From: Streptomyces daqingensis
GTDB lineage: Bacteria; Actinomycetota; Actinomycetes; Streptomycetales; Streptomycetaceae
Assembly: GCF_014645895.1 (NCBI RefSeq)
Contig: NZ_BMMP01000025.1
Span: forward strand, 1 to 64,000
Reading direction: 5' to 3'
DNA length: 64,000 nucleotides
Below are positions 8,532-16,748 of this stretch, one piece after another. Position 1 is the stretch's first letter. Every line of letters begins with the position of its first letter. The notes under the pieces were generated by a model. The model saw only the letters and a program-made list of their open reading frames with translations, had not been told where the DNA came from and searched no databases. The position numbers were made by a program, and so were the translations under genes.

Positions 8532-9821
8532 TCACCCGGGGGTGCGGGGTGCGGTGAGCGCCACCGGGGAATCCGGGGCACCGCCCTGCGCGGCTCCGGG
8601 CGCGGACGGTTCCGAAGTGGCGGGGTCCTCGGGCGCGTTGCGGGGATTCGGAGGCTTCGGCGGCGCCGTGCGCGGCCACAGGCGGGGCCTGCGGCGGGCG
8701 GCGGCGTCCTCGGCCCAGCCGAACACCGCGATCAGCAGCGCGACCAGCGGCCACACCGCCAGGAACATCAGCACGTCGTACGAGCTCTCCGCGGCCTCCG
8801 ACAGCCACGCCGAGTCCTCGACGGCGGGGATGCGCCACAGCAGGTCGAGCAGCGGCACGGCCGCGATCAGCGCCGGCTGGTGCCACAGGTAGAGCGTGAC
8901 GGCGCGGGAGTTGGCGAGCGTCACGGGCCTCTCCAGACGCGCCACCGGCCGGGGCAGGCGCTCCCATGACGGGCTGACGCGCAGCAGCGCCAGGCAGAAG
9001 CCGAAGGACCACATCGCCTGTGCGAGCGGGATGCCGTTGAGGTCCCAGCCGTCCTCGCCGGGGTGGCCGCTCGCCCACCAGAAGCCGGCGCCCGCTGCCG
9101 TCGAGGAGACCACCGCGACGGACCAGGCGGGCAGCCGCCGCAGGAGGCCGTCGTGGTGGGCGAAGCCGAGCACCCAGCAGGACCCGTAGACGGCGAAGTC
9201 GACGACAGCTTCCCCCGTTTCGCCCGGCACGGCGGCGACTCCCGTCCCCACGACGGCGGTCAGCGCCATCGGAGCGGCGAGCACCGCCCAGGGAAGCCGC
9301 CGGAACGCGCGCAGCAGAAGCGGGGAGAGCAGCACGAACCACAGGTAGGCACGCAGGTACCACAGCGGGCCCGCCGCCTCGACGGCCCAGCCCTGCTCCA
9401 GCAGGCCGCCCTCACTGCCGGCGCTCTCGGGGTACGGAGGGCTGCCGACGGGGAACAGCCAGCACGCCAGGCGCAGCCAGCCGCCGGAGCCGGGGCGCCA
9501 CCCCTGTGCGAAGAGGACCGTCAGCAGTACGGCCCCGTACAGCCAGAGCGGCAGCAGCAGGCGGCGGATCCGGCTGCGCACGACGCCCGGGGCGGGACGT
9601 CCCAGCGAGCGCGCCATCAGCGATCCGGCGAGCGCGAACATCACGCCCATGGACGGGAAGACGAACGTCAGCCAGGCCCAGTTGAAGGTGTGGTAGACGA
9701 CGACGCGCAGCAGGGCCACCGCCCGCAGGAGGTCGAGATAGCGGTCCCGCACGGGCCCGGGGCCCCGGGGCGCCGGGCCCCGGGGCGCCGGAGTGCGCGC
9801 CGCCGCGCGGCGCCCGGTCAT
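8532..9821 (-). CDS. Membrane acyltransferase, family 3 (OafA/IcaC-like), in the mat operon
   Basis: The 429-residue protein has about ten predicted membrane helices. It starts with the acyltransferase-3 pattern RYLDLLRAVALLRVVVYHT and has a helical bundle through to a basic Pro-rich C-terminal tail. Such proteins move acyl groups onto exported glycans. In staphylococci IcaC, of this fold, sits with the poly-GlcNAc genes. The ATG overlaps the matB stop codon in ATGA (9818-9821), so translation is coupled to matB. The inferred role is modification (O-acylation) or export of the MatAB glycan. No biochemical evidence can be read from sequence. The last ~45 residues are Pro/Ala-rich and probably cytoplasmic and disordered. 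Confidence 0.85.
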   Translation of the reverse strand: MTGRRAAARTPAPRGPAPRGPGPVRDRYLDLLRAVALLRVVVYHTFNWAWLTFVFPSMGVMFALAGSLMARSLGRPAPGVVRSRIRRLLLPLWLYGAVLLTVLFAQGWRPGSGGWLRLACWLFPVGSPPYPESAGSEGGLLEQGWAVEAAGPLWYLRAYLWFVLLSPLLLRAFRRLPWAVLAAPMALTAVVGTGVAAVPGETGEAVVDFAVYGSCWVLGFAHHDGLLRRLPAWSVAVVSSTAAGAGFWWASGHPGEDGWDLNGIPLAQAMWSFGFCLALLRVSPSWERLPRPVARLERPVTLANSRAVTLYLWHQPALIAAVPLLDLLWRIPAVEDSAWLSEAAESSYDVLMFLAVWPLVALLIAVFGWAEDAAARRRPRLWPRTAPPKPPNPRNAPEDPATSEPSAPGAAQGGAPDSPVALTAPRTPG

Positions 9822-12118
9822 GTCGCCGTCCGCCCGCTGCTGCTGTCCGGGCGGCGCGGATCGGCCCGTGGTCCCGCGTGCACGCGCGTGGTGTGGTGCG
9901 GCGACGCGATCGTCGCGCTGAGCGGCGCGCCGGGAGGAGTGAGAGCGCGGGTGTCCGACGGTGCTCCGGGCGGCGCCGCCCCCAACTGGCCGGTGCGGCG
10001 CAGCTTCTGCCACTTGAGGCGTCCGCCCGTCAGTGCCGTGATCCACGACTGCATCAGCACCATGTACATCAGCTGCCGGTACCACAGCTGCTGCAGCGGC
10101 AGCGTGAGCAGCGGCGTCAGGCGCTCCCCGTCCAGGCGGAACGCGTACGCCGCGCACAGCCCCTGCACCGCCAGCACGGCCAGCCAGGCCCCCGCGGTAC
10201 GCAGAGTCGGCCCGAACAGCAGCCCGTAGACCAGGAACACGTCGATCAGCGGGGCCAGGAGCGGCGCGAAGACGGTGAACAGCGACACCAGCGGCAGTCC
10301 TACCCGCCCGAAGTGCCCGGACGGACCGCGCTCCACCACGGCCCGCCGGTGCTTCCAGATGGCCTGCATCGTGCCGTAACTCCAGCGGTAGCGCTGCGAC
10401 CAGAGCTGCCGCGCGGTCTGCGGGGCCTCCGTCCAGGCGCGGGCCCGCTCCGCGTAGACGACCTGCCAGCCGTCGCGGTGGAGCGCCATGGTGACGTCGG
10501 TGTCCTCGGCGAGGGTGTCGTCGCTCATCCCGCCGACCCGCCACAGGGCGGAGCGCCTGAACGCGCCGACCGCGCCGGGGATGGTGGGCATGCAGCGCAG
10601 GACGTCGTACATGCGCCGGTCGAGGTTGAAGCCCATGACGTACTCGATGTGCTGCCACGCGCCGATCAGCTTCTGCCTGTTGCCGACCTTCGCGTTGCCT
10701 GCGACGGCGCCGACGCGCGGATCGGCGAAGGGCTGCACGAGCTCCCGCACGGTGGAGGGTTCGAAGACCGTGTCGCCGTCCATCATCACGATCAGCTCGT
10801 GAGAGGCGTGCTGCAGCCCGTAGTTGAGGGCCACCGGCTTGCCCGAGTTGGGCTGCCGCAGCACCCGTACGCCCGGCAGGCCGAGGGATTCGACGATCTG
10901 GGCGGTGCCGTCCGAGGAGCCGTCGTCGATGACGATGACTTCGAGCGGGTGGTCGCTCGCGGCGAGGGAGCGCACCGTGTTCTCGATGCACTCGCGTTCG
11001 TCGAACGCGGGGACGAGGACCGTGACGGGCTCGGTGACCGGCGGTGCGTGCGGGTGCGCTCCGCCCCGCCGCGCTCCGCGGTGCCGGCGTCGCGCCCGCC
11101 CCGCGTGCACGGCGGACAGCGCGAGCATCAGCGCGAACCGCGCTATGACCAGCACCCCGGCCACCACGAGCGCCCAGACGAGGACGCCCGTGACGCCCTC
11201 GGAGACGCCGACGGCCGCGACGAACGCCTTGCCCTTCCACAACCGCGCGCCGTACACGGCGGAGTGGGGGCTCGGCGCGCCGAGCGCCTCGGTCAGGCGC
11301 GGGAACGCGTAACCCTGCTCCTGCAGCCGGGGGATCATCCGGTCCAGCGCCGCGACGGTCTGCGAGCGGTCGCCGCCGGAGTCGTGCATGAGGACGACGG
11401 CGCCCTCGCCCGGCTGCCGGGGCATGGAGCGGCGGACGATCTCGTCGACACCCGGTCTGGCCCAGTCCTCGCTGTCGTTGTCGATGAACGCCGTGATGTA
11501 GCCGCGCCGCGCCACCTCGCGTACGACGGGCCAGGACTGGTCGTCTAGTGCGTCGGCGGTCGAGGAGTACGGCGGCCGGAACAGCGACGTGTGGACGCCC
11601 GCGGCCCCCGCCAGCGCGAGCTGGCTCTGGGCCAGTTCGCGCTGGACGCGGTCCGGCGGCTGGTAGGAGAGGTCGGGGTGGTTGAAGGTGTGCAGCCCGA
11701 CCTCGTGGCCCTCCTCGACCATCCGCCGCACGAGGTCCGGATGGCGGGCGGTCATGGTGCCGGTGACGAAGAAGACGGCGTGGGCGCCGTGCTGGGCGAG
11801 CTTGTCGAGGATCTTCGGCGTCCACTCCGGGTCGGGGCCGTCGTCGAAGGTCAGCACGATGTTGCGGTCGGGGACGCGGTGGCTGACGGGTTCGGAGCCT
11901 CGGGCGTCCAGCACCGGCCCTCCGTCGAGGACCTTCTGCGGAACGGTGCCGGTGGCGGCCGGCGGCCGCACCCGGTGGTCGGCGAGGAATTCGCTGTGCA
12001 CGTAGCCGCGCAGCAGCAGCATCACGACGACGACGGCGAGCAGCACCGACGGAAGCAGGTAACGGAGCGGCAGCCGGGGCCGCTTGGGCCGCCGGGCGCC
12101 CGCGGGGCCCCGCCTCAC
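9818..12118 (-). CDS. matB: MatB-type fused polysaccharide deacetylase/GT2 glycan synthase
   Basis: The 766-residue protein starts with an Arg-rich tail and one N-terminal membrane helix (LLPSVLLAVVVVMLLL). An extracytoplasmic NodB-type deacetylase follows with TFDDGP, the HTFNH metal motif and RPPYSS. Next come another membrane helix, a family-2 glycosyltransferase and C-terminal helices. The GT2 shows IDDGSSDG, MDGD, LAEDTD and QRYRW. This fusion of PgaB-like and PgaC-like activities is MatB, which with MatA makes the poly-beta-1,6-GlcNAc-like glycan that glues Streptomyces pellets. I chose the GTG at 12118 because it overlaps the matA stop as GTGA and directly precedes the Arg-rich tail. 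Longer reading frames upstream only shadow matA. Confidence 0.92.
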   Translation of the reverse strand: MRRGPAGARRPKRPRLPLRYLLPSVLLAVVVVMLLLRGYVHSEFLADHRVRPPAATGTVPQKVLDGGPVLDARGSEPVSHRVPDRNIVLTFDDGPDPEWTPKILDKLAQHGAHAVFFVTGTMTARHPDLVRRMVEEGHEVGLHTFNHPDLSYQPPDRVQRELAQSQLALAGAAGVHTSLFRPPYSSTADALDDQSWPVVREVARRGYITAFIDNDSEDWARPGVDEIVRRSMPRQPGEGAVVLMHDSGGDRSQTVAALDRMIPRLQEQGYAFPRLTEALGAPSPHSAVYGARLWKGKAFVAAVGVSEGVTGVLVWALVVAGVLVIARFALMLALSAVHAGRARRRHRGARRGGAHPHAPPVTEPVTVLVPAFDERECIENTVRSLAASDHPLEVIVIDDGSSDGTAQIVESLGLPGVRVLRQPNSGKPVALNYGLQHASHELIVMMDGDTVFEPSTVRELVQPFADPRVGAVAGNAKVGNRQKLIGAWQHIEYVMGFNLDRRMYDVLRCMPTIPGAVGAFRRSALWRVGGMSDDTLAEDTDVTMALHRDGWQVVYAERARAWTEAPQTARQLWSQRYRWSYGTMQAIWKHRRAVVERGPSGHFGRVGLPLVSLFTVFAPLLAPLIDVFLVYGLLFGPTLRTAGAWLAVLAVQGLCAAYAFRLDGERLTPLLTLPLQQLWYRQLMYMVLMQSWITALTGGRLKWQKLRRTGQLGAAPPGAPSDTRALTPPGAPLSATIASPHHTTRVHAGPRADPRRPDSSSGRTAT

Positions 12119-12807
12119 TCGGCACCCGTCGCGGATGCGCCGCCGCCGAGGACGGGGCCGAGGATGTCTTCGAGCAGCCCGCCGCCGGAGGGCGGTTCGG
12201 AGGGTTCCTGCCCGCCCTGGCCGTCGCCGGGCTCGTCCGGGGTGCCGCCGTCCGCGGAGCCCGCGGCTCCTCCGGCGCCCGCTTCGGCGGGCGGGCTGTC
12301 CGGGGTGGGCGCGGACCCGCCCTGGCCGCCGGACGTGCCGCCGGAGCCGGCCGAACCGCCGGAGGTGCCCGAAGCGGCTTTGCCGCGCGTCGCGGACGTC
12401 TTCCCCTCCGCCGCGGTGGCCGGGCCGTCCGCAGGCTGTTCCTTGTCCGGACTTCCCTGCGTACGGGGCCTGTCGGCGCCCGCGGGGGCGGACGGGGCGG
12501 AGGCGCTCGCCTCCGGCGCGGCCGTGCCCGCCGACGCCCCCGGCGCCTGCTCCCGCGCGTCCTCTTCCCGCTCCGGGACGACGCGCACGGCGCCGGATCC
12601 GCCGTCGCCCGACCCCGGGATCAGCACGCCCCAGGGTGCGTCGGAGCTCCCGCCGATCACGCTCACCGCGACGACGAGGGCGTAGCCGCCGCCGGCCATC
12701 CCCATCGCGAGGCCGAGCCGTCGCCAAGTGCGGCGCCGTCCGCCGCTGTTGTCCACGAAGACCGGGGCCGCGCCGCCGGCCTGCTGCCCCTCGGAGTGCT
12801 CTGCCAT
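12115..12807 (-). CDS. matA: MatA-like membrane-anchored protein of the aggregation operon
   Basis: This is a 230-residue protein with a short cytoplasmic N-terminus, an Arg cluster (GGRRRTWRR), and one membrane helix at about residues 36-56. A long extracytoplasmic low-complexity region rich in Gly, Ala, Pro, Ser and Glu follows, ending near GGLLEDILGPVLGGG. There is no catalytic motif. The name rests mainly on its place directly upstream of matB with a 4-bp overlap, matching the matAB arrangement. Sequence conservation in the tail cannot be checked here. The ATG at 12807 has GGAG 6 nt upstream and avoids the longer frame from 12888. It is the first gene of a three-gene operon and is preceded by an AT-rich promoter region. 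Confidence 0.75.
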   Translation of the reverse strand: MAEHSEGQQAGGAAPVFVDNSGGRRRTWRRLGLAMGMAGGGYALVVAVSVIGGSSDAPWGVLIPGSGDGGSGAVRVVPEREEDAREQAPGASAGTAAPEASASAPSAPAGADRPRTQGSPDKEQPADGPATAAEGKTSATRGKAASGTSGGSAGSGGTSGGQGGSAPTPDSPPAEAGAGGAAGSADGGTPDEPGDGQGGQEPSEPPSGGGLLEDILGPVLGGGASATGAE

Positions 12808-12863
12808 CTTCCGCTCCGCGCCCTGCCACCCTGGCGAGCGCGCCCCCTCCTGGTTGAAGGTGA

Positions 12864-12894
12864 AAATGTAGCGGAAATGTGAAGGCATAAATGT
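12864..12894 (-). promoter_or_regulatory. Three AAATGT/ACATTT repeats upstream of matA
   Basis: ACATTT on the minus strand occurs at 12889-12894, 12875-12880 and 12864-12869, in a run that is AT-rich for this genome. The copies start 14 and 11 bp apart, so spacing is near one helix turn. They lie 57-87 bp upstream of the matA ATG. A repeated regulator site or an AT-rich promoter is possible. Confidence 0.35.
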
Positions 12895-13420
12895 GATTAG
12901 TCCACTTTTTTACGTACTCATTGGACAGTGTTGTGACGAGGTAGTGACAGGGACCGCTCAACCTCGTCCTCGGCGACGGGAGTTACCGCAGTAGCTCTCC
13001 GTGAAGGGAGTGCCGGGAGGGACAAGCCGGCGACTCCACGGAGCGACCGTCCCGACAGCAACCGCAACAGCCCGTGATGTCGGCGACCGGGAAGCCACAC
13101 CGGCCGAAAGTCCGGGCCTCACGGCGTGGTTGGCCGCATCCAGGGGTGGACCGCTCGACGCTCCGAGGACACGTTCGGCACGGCGCACCACCCCGCGCAG
13201 GGTCGCTCCGGGTAGCAGCACGCGGTCACGGAGAGCAGCAGCGGACGCCGGCCCATCGAGCGGACCGTCGCCATCCGCTTGTGCGCGGCTCGTCGGGCCT
13301 GCGACCGGGCGCGGCGAGCCGGTTCACGTGAGGGCACTCGTAACGGTCTCGCGGAGCGCTGCCCTCCGGCATAGCCTGGACCGTCGCGCGTAGCGTCCGC
13401 TCGACGGAGGAGCATCCGGC
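12895..13420. other. Non-coding gap between matA and the maltokinase-cap-like gene
   Basis: About 525 bp without a supportable gene. The matA-proximal end (to ~12,960) is AT-rich and probably holds the mat promoter. The rest is GC-rich, with only short frames that lack ribosome sites and codon bias. No tRNA-like fold, tandem repeat or strong terminator was seen. Confidence 0.6.
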
Positions 13421-14083
13421 ATGGCCGTCATCCACCGCACGACCGTCGAGCCGTCCATGCTCGAACTCCTCACCTCCTGGCTGCCCTCACGTCCGTGGTA
13501 CCGCGGCGGGACGAGCGGTCCGGAGCTGTCCCGAGTCGGCGGCTTCCGGCTGGACGATCCGCGAGGCGAGGTGGGGATCGAGTTCATGGTCATCACCGAC
13601 ACCTCGGGCGCGGCCCCGGTGCCCTACCTCGTACCGCTCACTTATCGCGGCGCCCCGCTCGACGGGGCGGACGGCGCTCTCGTCGGCACCGCACAGCACG
13701 GTGTGCTGGGGCAGCGGTGGGCGTACGACGGCTGCCACGACCCCGTGCTCGTCACGCAGCTGCTCGCGCTGATCGGCGGCCGCGCCGAGGCCCAGGCCCA
13801 GAGCGTCAGCGACACTCCCGACACCGAGATCAGCCGCTCCTTCGCCGGCACCCGCGTGCCCGAGGGCGTCGCGACGACGGTCACCGACCACCAGGGCGGC
13901 ACCGACCTGGTGATGACCTCCGGGGCGAGCCTCCGCGTACGGCGGGAGCTGTGGGCCGACCCGGACGGCGGGCCCCGGTTGCCCGAGGGGGCGAGCGGCC
14001 ATGTCGGCGGCCCCTGGGACATGCCGGACGGCACCCGCCCGCGGGGGCTGTTCGCCGTACTGCACACCGAGCCCCCGGCGTGA
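13421..14083 (+). CDS. Maltokinase N-terminal cap-like protein
   Basis: The 220-residue cytoplasmic protein begins AVIHRTTVEPS and has blocks such as GVEFMVITDTSG-like, YLVPLTYRGAPL and HGVLGQRWAYDGCHDPV. These are the hallmarks of the cap that precedes the kinase domain of maltokinase (Mak/Pep2). Here the kinase domain is absent, so phosphotransfer is not expected. Stand-alone caps of this kind are common in Streptomyces and have no assigned role; sugar or polyphosphate binding are guesses. The ATG is preceded by GGAGGAGC at slightly long spacing. It is followed 103 bp later by the SGNH hydrolase on the same strand. Confidence 0.75.
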   Translation: MAVIHRTTVEPSMLELLTSWLPSRPWYRGGTSGPELSRVGGFRLDDPRGEVGIEFMVITDTSGAAPVPYLVPLTYRGAPLDGADGALVGTAQHGVLGQRWAYDGCHDPVLVTQLLALIGGRAEAQAQSVSDTPDTEISRSFAGTRVPEGVATTVTDHQGGTDLVMTSGASLRVRRELWADPDGGPRLPEGASGHVGGPWDMPDGTRPRGLFAVLHTEPPA

Positions 14084-14186
14084 ACGGGCCGGCGGACCCC
14101 GGCAGCAGCGCGGCGGCCCGTCCCCGTGCGTGAGCCGCGACGAAAAGGACGTGCGGTCCTGGGGGCCGGTTGACAGGCTGAGCCCC

Positions 14187-15401
14187 ATGAATGCCCCATA
14201 CGACGACTCCGCCGGCTCCTCCAGCTCCCGGACGCGCCTGATCACGACGCCCCTCACTCCGGAGCTGTTGCGCGGCGCGCTCGAACTGGAGCGTACCGAG
14301 CACGGGTTGCTGCCGCACCGGCTCCCGGCCCGTGCCCGCGCCCAGAGCGAGGACGGGCAGCTCGCCGCGGCGGAGGCGAAGCCGTCCGGGGTGCGGCTCG
14401 TCCTGCGCACCCGGGCGACCACCGTCGAGCTGGACACGCTCCCCACGAAGACGGACTACCGGGGCGCCCCTCCACGCCCCGACGGCGTGTACGACCTGAT
14501 CGTCGACGGCGTTCTCGCCGCGCAGGCGAACGCGTCCGGCGGAAACGTCATGACCGTGGACATCTCCACCGGCGCCTCGGAGTTCCGGCCCGGCCCGGCC
14601 GGCACCGTACGCTTCACCGGCCTGGACGACCGCATGAAGCACGTCGAACTCTGGCTGCCGCACAACGAGATGACCGAGCTGGTCGCCCTGCGCACCGACG
14701 CTCCCGTCGAGCCCGTCCCGCCCGGTGGCCGCAAGGTGTGGCTGCACCACGGCAGTTCGATCAGCCACGGCTCGGACGCCGCGAGTCCGAGCACGACCTG
14801 GCCCGCCCTGGCCTCTGCGCTCGGCGGCGTGGACCTCGTCAACCTCGGCCTGGGCGGAAGCGCCATGCTGGACGCCTTCACCGCCCGCGCGATGCGGGAC
14901 ACCCCCGCGGACCTGATCAGCGTCAAGATCGGCATCAACCTGGTCAACGGCGACGTGATGCGGCTGCGGGCCTTCACGCCCGCCGTGCACGGCTTCCTCG
15001 ACACCATCCGCGAGGGGCATCCCGAGGTGCCGCTGCTGGTCGTCTCGCCCATCCTGTGCCCCATGCACGAGGACACGCCCGGCCCCGGCGCGTTCGACTT
15101 CGCCGCTCTCGGCGAGGGCCGGCTGCGGTTCCGGGCGACGGGCGACCCGGCGGAACGCGCCGCCGGGAAGCTGACGCTCAACGTCATCCGGGACGAACTC
15201 TCCCGCATCGTCGAGCAGCGCTCCGCCGACGACCCCCGGCTGCACCTCCTCGACGGACGCGAGCTGTACGGCCGGGCGGACTTCGAGACGTATCCCCTGC
15301 CCGACGAGCTCCACCCCGACGCGGCCGCGCACCGCCTCATCGGCGAACGCTTCGCCGAACGGGCCTTCGGCGCAGGCGGCCCGTTCGCCGCGGACGACTA
15401 G
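14187..15401 (+). CDS. SGNH/GDSL-family hydrolase with N-terminal beta domain
   Basis: The 404-residue protein has an N-terminal carbohydrate-esterase-type beta domain (about residues 20-175). It then has an SGNH fold with block I HHGSSISHG near residue 190, block II GLGGSAM, block III GIN, and the catalytic Asp/His block DELHPD near 375. The nucleophile sits in GSS instead of GDS, as in many microbial SGNH esterases. No signal peptide is visible, so it is probably cytoplasmic. It likely deacylates a small ester or acetylated sugar; the substrate is unknown. The ATG at 14187 is supported by the family-like start and by the preceding GGTTGACAGGCTGAG. Upstream in-frame sequence overlaps the previous gene and is rejected. 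Confidence 0.85.
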   Translation: MNAPYDDSAGSSSSRTRLITTPLTPELLRGALELERTEHGLLPHRLPARARAQSEDGQLAAAEAKPSGVRLVLRTRATTVELDTLPTKTDYRGAPPRPDGVYDLIVDGVLAAQANASGGNVMTVDISTGASEFRPGPAGTVRFTGLDDRMKHVELWLPHNEMTELVALRTDAPVEPVPPGGRKVWLHHGSSISHGSDAASPSTTWPALASALGGVDLVNLGLGGSAMLDAFTARAMRDTPADLISVKIGINLVNGDVMRLRAFTPAVHGFLDTIREGHPEVPLLVVSPILCPMHEDTPGPGAFDFAALGEGRLRFRATGDPAERAAGKLTLNVIRDELSRIVEQRSADDPRLHLLDGRELYGRADFETYPLPDELHPDAAAHRLIGERFAERAFGAGGPFAADD

Positions 15402-15528
15402 TCAGGTACGGGCGCTTACAGGCAGGGGCCCCTGCTCGAAGGCCCGGCCCGGGCCGGGGCACGGCCGCCGCACCGCTGCTCGGCGCCGCTGCTCCGGGCC
15501 GGCGGCGGGGCGGCGACCGTCCCGTTCC

Positions 15529-15981
15529 CTACTTCTCGGCCGCCTGCTTCAGCGCCTCCGCGCCGGCCTTGTAGGCGGCTTCGAGGGCCGTCCGGTGCTC
15601 GGCGAGCACGGCCTCGGCCATGGAGCCCTCGAAGGTCTCCTCGTCGGTGAAGTCGGTGCCCTCCGCTGCCTGGGCGAGGGTGAAGCGGTGGCGTCCGAAG
15701 AAGTGCTCGGGGTCGCCGCCTTCCCACGCGAGCACGGTGGGGGCCGTCAACTCGGTGACGGTGACGTCGAATTCGCGCTCCGCCGGAGTGCCGCGATCGG
15801 CCCGCAGCCGCAGGACGCTCCCCTTGGCCATCTCCGCGGCGGGCGGCCCGTCGACCAGTTCGACGCTGGGGTGCCACTGCTCGTAGCCGTGGAGATCGGT
15901 GAGGACCTGCCACACCCGTTCCACGGGAGCGGCGACGTTGGCCGTGGCGCGCACGGCGAGATTATTTTCCTGCATGGTCAT
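15529..15981 (-). CDS. SRPBCC-family (START/Bet v1-like) protein
   Basis: The 150-residue protein has the pattern RATANVAAPVERVWQVLTDLHGYEQWHPSVE and a C-terminal long helix (HRTALEAAYKAGAEALK). This is typical of the polyketide cyclase/dehydrase-like SRPBCC fold, which binds hydrophobic ligands. The specific ligand is unknown. It is divergent from a TetR gene 70 bp away, so that regulator probably controls it. There is no Shine-Dalgarno before either ATG (15981 or 15975). TACACT lies 9 nt before the second ATG, so a leaderless transcript is possible and the true start may be 15975. Confidence 0.85.
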   Translation of the reverse strand: MTMQENNLAVRATANVAAPVERVWQVLTDLHGYEQWHPSVELVDGPPAAEMAKGSVLRLRADRGTPAEREFDVTVTELTAPTVLAWEGGDPEHFFGRHRFTLAQAAEGTDFTDEETFEGSMAEAVLAEHRTALEAAYKAGAEALKQAAEK

Positions 15982-15994
15982 TCAAGTGTAATGA
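15978..15994. promoter_or_regulatory. Candidate TetR operator in the divergent SRPBCC/TetR gap
   Basis: A 17-bp imperfect palindrome with arms TCATT and AATGA overlaps the SRPBCC start codon. A -10-like TAGACT (16019-16024) precedes the TetR gene. The position is what an autoregulatory operator would need, but the arms are short. Confidence 0.3.
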
Positions 15995-16051
15995 CGGAGC
16001 CGCCGTCCCGGGCCCCAATAGACTGGATTCATCGCTGGGATCAAAGGTCAG

Positions 16052-16642
16052 GTGCAGAAGCGCGGCGAGCAGCGCCGTCGCGCCATCGTCGATGCCGCGA
16101 CGGAGCTCTTCGGCCGGCACGGATACCGGGGCACGGGGCTGGCCGTGATCGCGGAGCAGGCCGGCATCACGCCGTCGGCGGTCATCCACCACTTCGGCAG
16201 CAAGGAGGGGCTGCTGCGGGCGGTCCTCGACGCGCACGACGCCCGCGCGGCGGCGCGGCTCTCGCGCCACGTCGGCAAGGGCGTCCGGGGACTCGTCGAC
16301 GCCCTCCTCGACGACGCCGAGGACACGCAGCGCCACATGCACCTCTCCACCCTGCACGCCACCCTGCAGGCGGAACACCTCACGGCCGGCCCCGGCGACG
16401 AGGTGCGCGAACGGTTCCTGCAGCGCAGCAGGATCCTGCGGCAGGCCATGGCCGACGTGCTCCGCGGCGGCATCGACAGCGGGGAGATCACCGACTGCCC
16501 CGATCCGGACGCCACGGCCGCCGAACTGCTCGCCTTCCAGGAAGGCGCGCTGATCGTCTGGCGGCTCGACCCGGAGAGGACGGATCTCCGCGCCCTCTAC
16601 GAGACGCACCTGCGGCATCTCATCGCGCAGACCGGCGGCTGA
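16052..16642 (+). CDS. TetR/AcrR-family transcriptional regulator
   Basis: The 196-residue protein has a canonical N-terminal TetR helix-turn-helix: RRRAIVDAATELFGRHGYRG, then AEQAGITPSAVIHHFGSKEGLL at about residues 28-50. A helical ligand-binding domain follows. The GTG at 16052 is chosen because AAAGG lies about 5 nt upstream and no other in-frame start exists before a stop. It is divergent from the SRPBCC gene and 106 bp upstream of an MFS gene on the same strand. Both are likely targets. The ligand is unknown. Confidence 0.92.
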   Translation: MQKRGEQRRRAIVDAATELFGRHGYRGTGLAVIAEQAGITPSAVIHHFGSKEGLLRAVLDAHDARAAARLSRHVGKGVRGLVDALLDDAEDTQRHMHLSTLHATLQAEHLTAGPGDEVRERFLQRSRILRQAMADVLRGGIDSGEITDCPDPDATAAELLAFQEGALIVWRLDPERTDLRALYETHLRHLIAQTGG

Positions 16643-16748
16643 CGCGCCGCGTCCCGCCGGTACCGGGCGACGCCGGGGACGCGGCGGCGGGGCACCGCCG
16701 GAGAAAACGGGTGGCCGAGCGTGCCGTCCGACGGGAAGGCTGGCCCGC

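Noticed and set aside
12889..13420. Small gene in the matA/maltokinase-cap gap
   Set aside because: All frames are short, lack ribosome sites and start in the AT-rich promoter or have shadow-like composition.
15422..15435. GCAGGGGCCCCTGC palindrome as a terminator
   Set aside because: It has no loop unless inner bases are left unpaired, leaving only about five pairs, so support is too weak.
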